Positions 22,479 to 26,319 of a stretch of 26,319 bases of DNA are shown here, one piece after another (positions within the stretch are counted from its first letter, which is position 1; each line of letters opens with the position of its first letter). The notes under the pieces are model-generated. The model saw only the letters and a program-made list of their open reading frames with translations, did no database searches and was not told where the DNA came from. The DNA comes from Candidatus Jordarchaeales archaeon (GTDB lineage: Archaea; Asgardarchaeota; Jordiarchaeia; Jordiarchaeales; Freyrarchaeaceae): positions 475,386-501,704 of the forward strand of contig JAWAHN010000002.1 of assembly GCA_038889235.1 (NCBI GenBank). Reading direction: 5' to 3'. The position numbers and the translations under genes are program-made.

Positions 22479-23332
22479 GCTTTCACCCCTCCTTCAAGTT
22501 TTATGGATGTGAGGGTGAATGAGCCGTACCCGGAAGATGTTTTGCCCCCCACCCCAAGTTCCTCGACGGCTTTCTTAACATATTTTTCGAGCTTCGACAC
22601 GACGTTTTGGGGGTAGTTTTCGCCTAGTAAACTTTTAACGTCGCTGGTCAGCTTCTCGTAGTCCGAGTTGAGTATCACTAGGAACCTGAATTTTACACCT
22701 CTGTTTATCGCGATGAAGTTGACTGGTGTTGGTTCAGCCGTGTGCTCTTCCACTGTCCCCCTTTCTAGGGAGTATATTGGGGTTATGACGTCTCTCACTA
22801 CTAGTTTGCCTTTTGACTCGACTGGGTAGGCTTCGGTGAACGAGAGAAGGGAGAGCTGCGCCTCCTCCTTTTTTGCCTTTCCGAAGAGGACCTCGACGAT
22901 TTTCGCGTCATCCGTCCACTCGGCGGCCGCCCTCACTACTCCCTTAATCCCGGAGATTATTGGTGAGTCGAGAAGTGGGTCCCATGCGAGGCCGACCTCG
23001 TCTATCAGCCACGCGAAGGGCGACGATACGTCGACGATGACCCTCGAAGTTGAAGTGATGTCGCAGGTGACGACACTCTTCCCAGCTGAGACGTACGCCG
23101 CTTTGAGCGCCTCCAGGTATTTCCTACATCTAGAGCATATATCCTCCTTCTTCTTGTCTACTTCTTGGCAGATCCACTCGGCGAGCTCCCCTTTGTAGAC
23201 TTCTTTATCATTATCATTATGATCATTATGCTTTAGGAGGAGGGCTGTTGCTTTTCTGACATACGCTTCGTACACGTTCTTGTAGTGTATTTCTTGTCTC
23301 TTTTCACTTATTACTCGTCTTTTTTCACCCAT
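22475..23332 (-). CDS. cmr6: Cmr6 RAMP protein, type III-B CRISPR effector
   Basis: A 285-residue protein with the Cmr6 pattern: LAWDPLLDSPIISGIKGVVR near 120-139, LFGKA, RDVITPIYS, EPTPVNFIAI and the terminal Gly-rich loop LGVGGKTSSGYGSF. Cmr6 joins Cmr1 at the crRNA 3' end of the complex. ATG 23332 directly follows the upstream stop. A short HNDHNDNDK stretch (about 35-43) comes from a simple-sequence tract, and C-S-R-C (about 66-69) may bind a metal. Neighbours and overlaps place it in one operon with cmr4, cmr5 and cmr1. Confidence 0.85.
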   Translation of the reverse strand: MGEKRRVISEKRQEIHYKNVYEAYVRKATALLLKHNDHNDNDKEVYKGELAEWICQEVDKKKEDICSRCRKYLEALKAAYVSAGKSVVTCDITSTSRVIVDVSSPFAWLIDEVGLAWDPLLDSPIISGIKGVVRAAAEWTDDAKIVEVLFGKAKKEEAQLSLLSFTEAYPVESKGKLVVRDVITPIYSLERGTVEEHTAEPTPVNFIAINRGVKFRFLVILNSDYEKLTSDVKSLLGENYPQNVVSKLEKYVKKAVEELGVGGKTSSGYGSFTLTSIKLEGGVKA

Positions 23333-24730
23333 CTACTCTCCTCCCTCCTTTCTGGCGTAGCTTCTGATTACGTATTTGAGCTTTGTGAGATCTTTTAAAA
23401 TGGTCTTGTAGTTTAGAATCAGTTGACCGGTTTTTTCAACCTTGGTTCTGGCAATTTCGTCACGTTCAATCCACTCTTTGCTGAAGAAGTTTTTGTCCCT
23501 CATCTCTTCCATGACTCGTTTTACCTCTTCGTATCCTTTTCCTTTTGCGTCACCCTTGATTTTCTTGTAGAATAGATAAACGGTGAGCAGGGGAAGCCTT
23601 CTGATCCTGTCCGGGAGGCCGGAGAACTTTCCGACGAACTCGTCCGCCTCCTCTAAAGTGGTCTTCTCTAGCAGTTCTAGGAAGATGCTGGTTTTCCGCT
23701 CCTCGCCAGCTACTTTCTTGTTCCATGTTTGCTTTACCTCCGTCCATTCCCCCTTGAACCTCATCTCGGCTGCTTTGAGTAATCCCCTTGCGAGCGTTTC
23801 TCGCCCCCCTACTATCAGGGGTTTATCGCTCAGGTACTTCTTGACGAGGCTGCTGACGGACTGCTGATCCAGTTGCACTTCCATCTTGTTTTCTCTCACG
23901 GTGAGTTTGACTTCGCTCAGTCCGGCTAGGGCTTCATGGACGAAAACCTTCGCCTCTTTTTTCTCAAGCACAGCTTTGACCTCCCTTTGCGGGAACATTA
24001 CAATGGTGGAGAAAACCGAGAACTTCGGTACCTCCTCCTCGAACCATGGGCCGAGCTCAACGTTTTTCAGGTAAACATCATCTCTGAAGCCTACCAGTTT
24101 GACTCCTGGTTTTATGGGAAGTGCTTTTTCGATGAGGATGGAGGCGGCGGTGTCGTTTATGACTATCAAGTTGTTTATGAGGTCCGGCGGGTCGGTGAAG
24201 ACCGACTGCTGAACACCCTCAAGGGCGTTTTTGAGTGGGGTTAACCAGTCAACATGATTGTTCTTGAAAGTGAATTCCCCGAGAATAGTTACCTCGCTTT
24301 CTTTAATCGTCGAGGCACACTCGTTTATGGGAAGACCCACTAGGGTTGATGCCATCGAGTCCACGTATTGGGCAGCCTTCACATCCACCATAGCCAGGTG
24401 CCTTGCGAGGCAGTTGAGAAGCATGGGGCTTGTAAGGTAGATTAAACCGTGCTCGGCGCTCGTAACAGGGACAAAAACTAAGACTGCGTCCAGGATTGAA
24501 AAAATGCCCGCGTGGCTGGTCGTGCCGAAGAGCACTTTTTCCAAGTCTTCCCCGAGACAGCGGCTGACAGCCGACCTGAAGGCCCCCTTCAGGCTCTCCC
24601 CTCTTATCTTTACCAGCGAAAACCTGTCCTTGTACACTGGGAGGTCTGCGACCTCTATCCCCCCTCCCGGAGCTCCAGGGTGCACGTTTGTCAGCGCGAA
24701 GAGAGCAAAATGCAGGTTCAAGGGCTTCAC
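23333..24730 (-). CDS. Second Cmr4-like RAMP with C-terminal Cmr5-like extension
   Basis: I prefer GTG 24730, two bases after the cmr5 stop, over TTG 24760 inside cmr5. The N-terminal 330 residues are Cmr4/Cas7-like: LFALTNVHPGAPGGG, ADLPVYKDRFSLVKIRG then ESLKGAFRSAV, LFGTT, ILDAVLVFVPV, IYLTSPMLL and, late, VGGRETLARG. The Asp of ADLPV matches the target-RNA-cleaving Asp of Cmr4. The last 110 residues are helical (SGLPDRIRRLPLLTVYLFYK; NYKTILKDLTKLKYVIRSYA) and read like a Cmr5 domain, so this may be a Cmr4-Cmr5 fusion. A separate cmr4 and cmr5 lie just upstream, making this an extra backbone subunit. RAMP identity is firm; the fusion is a by-eye reading. Confidence 0.75.
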   Translation of the reverse strand: MKPLNLHFALFALTNVHPGAPGGGIEVADLPVYKDRFSLVKIRGESLKGAFRSAVSRCLGEDLEKVLFGTTSHAGIFSILDAVLVFVPVTSAEHGLIYLTSPMLLNCLARHLAMVDVKAAQYVDSMASTLVGLPINECASTIKESEVTILGEFTFKNNHVDWLTPLKNALEGVQQSVFTDPPDLINNLIVINDTAASILIEKALPIKPGVKLVGFRDDVYLKNVELGPWFEEEVPKFSVFSTIVMFPQREVKAVLEKKEAKVFVHEALAGLSEVKLTVRENKMEVQLDQQSVSSLVKKYLSDKPLIVGGRETLARGLLKAAEMRFKGEWTEVKQTWNKKVAGEERKTSIFLELLEKTTLEEADEFVGKFSGLPDRIRRLPLLTVYLFYKKIKGDAKGKGYEEVKRVMEEMRDKNFFSKEWIERDEIARTKVEKTGQLILNYKTILKDLTKLKYVIRSYARKEGGE

Positions 24731-24731
24731 C

Positions 24732-25136
24732 TCACGAGTATGCTTCGAGCACCTTTCCAAGGGCTTTGAGATACCTTAGCATGGCGCGTTCAGCCTTCAC
24801 CCTAACTTTTCCGTCGGAGAGCTTCTTCAACAGGTTGACGAGATCACCGTCGGCACTAATGTTTGAGAGGGCCTCTTTTACGAGGAAGGCGACGATTAGA
24901 GCCCACTCTCTCTCCTCCTCCTTAGACATCTCCCTGTACTTCTCGTAATCTCCCTCGACGAGTTTTTTCACGTTCTCGTTCTTCGCCTTACTGTAGGCGA
25001 AGAGAAGGCTTGATATTGCACCATCAGTCAGCGTCATCGAGAACATCCTCTTAGCTTTCCTCGAGATCTCCTCTGCTTCCTTGCCCTCGACACCCAGCTT
25101 CTCCCTGAGCCTAATGGCTGCCTGAACCTCCTTCAC
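24732..25136 (-). CDS. cmr5: Cmr5 small subunit, type III-B CRISPR effector
   Basis: A 134-residue all-helical protein in the usual place after cmr4. Helices such as TDGAISSLLFAYSKAKNENV and RAMLRYLKALGKVLEAYS fit Cmr5, which forms the minor filament of the complex beside Cmr4 and Cmr2. ATG 25136 overlaps the cmr4 end by 26 bp. Size and position are the main evidence, because Cmr5 sequences are poorly conserved. Confidence 0.75.
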   Translation of the reverse strand: MKEVQAAIRLREKLGVEGKEAEEISRKAKRMFSMTLTDGAISSLLFAYSKAKNENVKKLVEGDYEKYREMSKEEEREWALIVAFLVKEALSNISADGDLVNLLKKLSDGKVRVKAERAMLRYLKALGKVLEAYS

Positions 25137-26040
25137 GGGTCTTCACCCCATGTGCGACTATCCGCACAACCCCCTTCCCGGTAGTCTCGTCCCCTCCAAG
25201 GTTGATGAGCAACCCTTTGCTCAGCTTCTCCAAGAAACTCTTAATCTTATCGTCGTTCTCCTTGCGGCACCTGGAACGGATAGACCTCATTATCGGAGCA
25301 TAGAACAGCGTCCCCTCGGGTATTAGCTCCTGGTAGAACAAAGCTTTTTCAGCCACAGTTTTCGTCTCGCGGTTGAGGGCTATCCGCAAAGTGATAACCA
25401 AGCCACTGTTGACTATCTCCCTAAAGAGAGTGTCGTCCACCACGATAAGTTTCTCAAGTTTCTGCTTAAGGTAGCTGTAGCCGGGAGCAGGCTTCCCGTC
25501 AACCTTCGGAATAGCATGCTTAGCTATCTCACTAGCCAGCTTGCTAACCTTCTCATTTTTCTCCAGCTTGAGTTTGTACTTTTCGTCCATGAGTTCAATT
25601 TCACCACTAAGTGTCGCAGACAGTGCCTTATCACTCCCCTCAACACTCACTTCCTCAAGGCTGACGCCAAACTTGCTCACGTCCCTCACGTAGGCTGAAA
25701 CCTGGCTCGGAGACGTGACGTACACGAAGAGCTCCACGTCGGCTTTGACAGGAAAGGCGATTATTTCCGCGTTCTCCACCACAAGGCATCCAGCCTGCTC
25801 CGCTGAGCCGAAGAGTACCTCAGCGTCACTCTTCCCGTCGTTAAGCTCGTAGAAGGACCTCAGCGCCCCCTTAATGCTGCTCCCCCTAACATAGGGGAGC
25901 CCCTTAAAGTTCCTCTGAACAGTTAAGTCCACTGGTCCAGCTTCCCTTTCTCCTCCCGGGAAGAACTCGGTCTCACACCAAAAGTACGCTACTCCAATCA
26001 TCTCGTACACGGACGGTATGAAAACCGGTTTCTCACCCAT
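25111..26040 (-). CDS. cmr4: Cmr4 backbone RAMP, type III-B CRISPR effector
   Basis: A 309-residue protein with clear Cmr4 blocks: GPVDLTVQRNFKGLPYVRGS then SIKGALRSF, VLFGSAEQAG, YVTSPSQVSAYV, FYQELIPEGTLFYAPIM and the C-terminal loop LGGDETTGKG. The Asp in PVDLTVQR is the family's catalytic residue, which cuts bound target RNA at 6-nt intervals. ATG 26040 follows directly on the cmr3 stop (TGAATGG). It is the conventional Cmr4, as opposed to the longer paralogue at 23333-24730. Confidence 0.9.
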   Translation of the reverse strand: MGEKPVFIPSVYEMIGVAYFWCETEFFPGGEREAGPVDLTVQRNFKGLPYVRGSSIKGALRSFYELNDGKSDAEVLFGSAEQAGCLVVENAEIIAFPVKADVELFVYVTSPSQVSAYVRDVSKFGVSLEEVSVEGSDKALSATLSGEIELMDEKYKLKLEKNEKVSKLASEIAKHAIPKVDGKPAPGYSYLKQKLEKLIVVDDTLFREIVNSGLVITLRIALNRETKTVAEKALFYQELIPEGTLFYAPIMRSIRSRCRKENDDKIKSFLEKLSKGLLINLGGDETTGKGVVRIVAHGVKTREGGSGSH

Positions 26041-26319
26041 TCACAACCACCCCTTAGCTATTAGACACGAACCCAAAACGTTTCGGTAATCAGGGTGAAC
26101 GTGCACCCTGCTTAGGGTGATGCTTGGCTGAACCCCTTCAAGATAGTACACGGAGCCCGGGGCTACGCCGAAGCGCAGCTCTTTCGGCTTGTTAGCCACA
26201 TAATCCCAACCCCCGACGGCAACACGTGCGCAAGCGCAGCCCTTCACACCACTCAGATTTGGTAGGAACGAGGACCTGCTGCCGTCCCCGAAGACCGCCG
26301 AAGAAGTCAGCACAAGCCT
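26041..26319 (-). CDS. cmr3: C-terminal end of Cmr3 (partial)
   Basis: The frame is open to the window edge, so the gene starts outside. The visible 92 residues include VAVGGWDYVANKPKELRFGV then APGSVYYLEG, the Gly/Trp and P-K-x-L-R...P-x-G-S-V-Y pattern found near the end of Cmr3. Cmr3 pairs with Cmr2 (Cas10) at the crRNA 5' tag. Its position before cmr4 agrees, and predicts cmr2/cas10 further upstream, beyond the window. Confidence 0.75.
   Translation of the reverse strand, partial: RLVLTSSAVFGDGSRSSFLPNLSGVKGCACARVAVGGWDYVANKPKELRFGVAPGSVYYLEGVQPSITLSRVHVHPDYRNVLGSCLIAKGWL

Noticed and set aside
19914-26319. CRISPR array next to the Cmr operon
   Set aside because: No regularly spaced repeats of 24-37 bp were seen on either strand; the array must lie elsewhere.

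Overview
The window looks like chromosomal DNA of a thermophilic archaeon, probably a Thermoproteota/TACK-type lineage. Evidence: TATA-box promoters with very short or absent leaders, GTG/TTG starts, AGA/AGG/ATA-rich codons, an archaeal-type zinc-ribbon tyrosine integrase and a type III-B (Cmr) CRISPR effector operon. No species can be named from the sequence alone.

Layout. (1) 1-560: host DNA, with the end of a membrane-protein gene and the N-terminal half of a flavodoxin gene. (2) 561-19674: an integrated element of about 19.1 kb that split the flavodoxin gene. The C-terminal half resumes in the same codon phase at 19666-19913. A 9-bp core, TCCCACCCC, lies at both junctions (552-560 and 19666-19674). 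The element side of the right junction carries a tRNA T-arm, so this integrase family probably normally targets a tRNA 3' end. (3) 19914-21000: host DNA with the wreck of an MNT/HEPN toxin-antitoxin pair. (4) 21030-26319: a leftward Cmr operon (cmr3 partial, cmr4, cmr5, a second cmr4-like gene, cmr6, cmr1). cas10/cmr2 must lie beyond the window, and there is no CRISPR array here.

Inside the element: the integrase (frameshifted), a P-loop ATPase with a C-terminal winged helix, small RHH, C2H2 and winged-helix regulators, a stand-alone proteasome-beta-like Ntn hydrolase, and several HTH/cysteine-cluster proteins. The centre holds two copies of one module in opposite orientation. Module A (12726 to 7624, minus) has three small helical/winged-helix genes, a 606-residue proline-rich PD-(D/E)xK nuclease, a proteasome-like Ntn hydrolase, then two tiny proteins. 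Module B (14445 to 17387, plus) has a 334-residue protein, a decayed homologue of the same nuclease and a decayed homologue of the same Ntn hydrolase. Each operon faces a divergent winged-helix gene of one family (12800-12975 and 14133-14363). The recurring set of divergent wHTH, nuclease and threonine-protease-like subunit is the best candidate here for an undescribed system. Its function is unknown; defence or element maintenance is inference.

Many element genes carry single-base indels, several in G/C runs, while the flanking Cmr genes read through cleanly. This suggests the element is decaying in place, though some indels could be sequencing errors.
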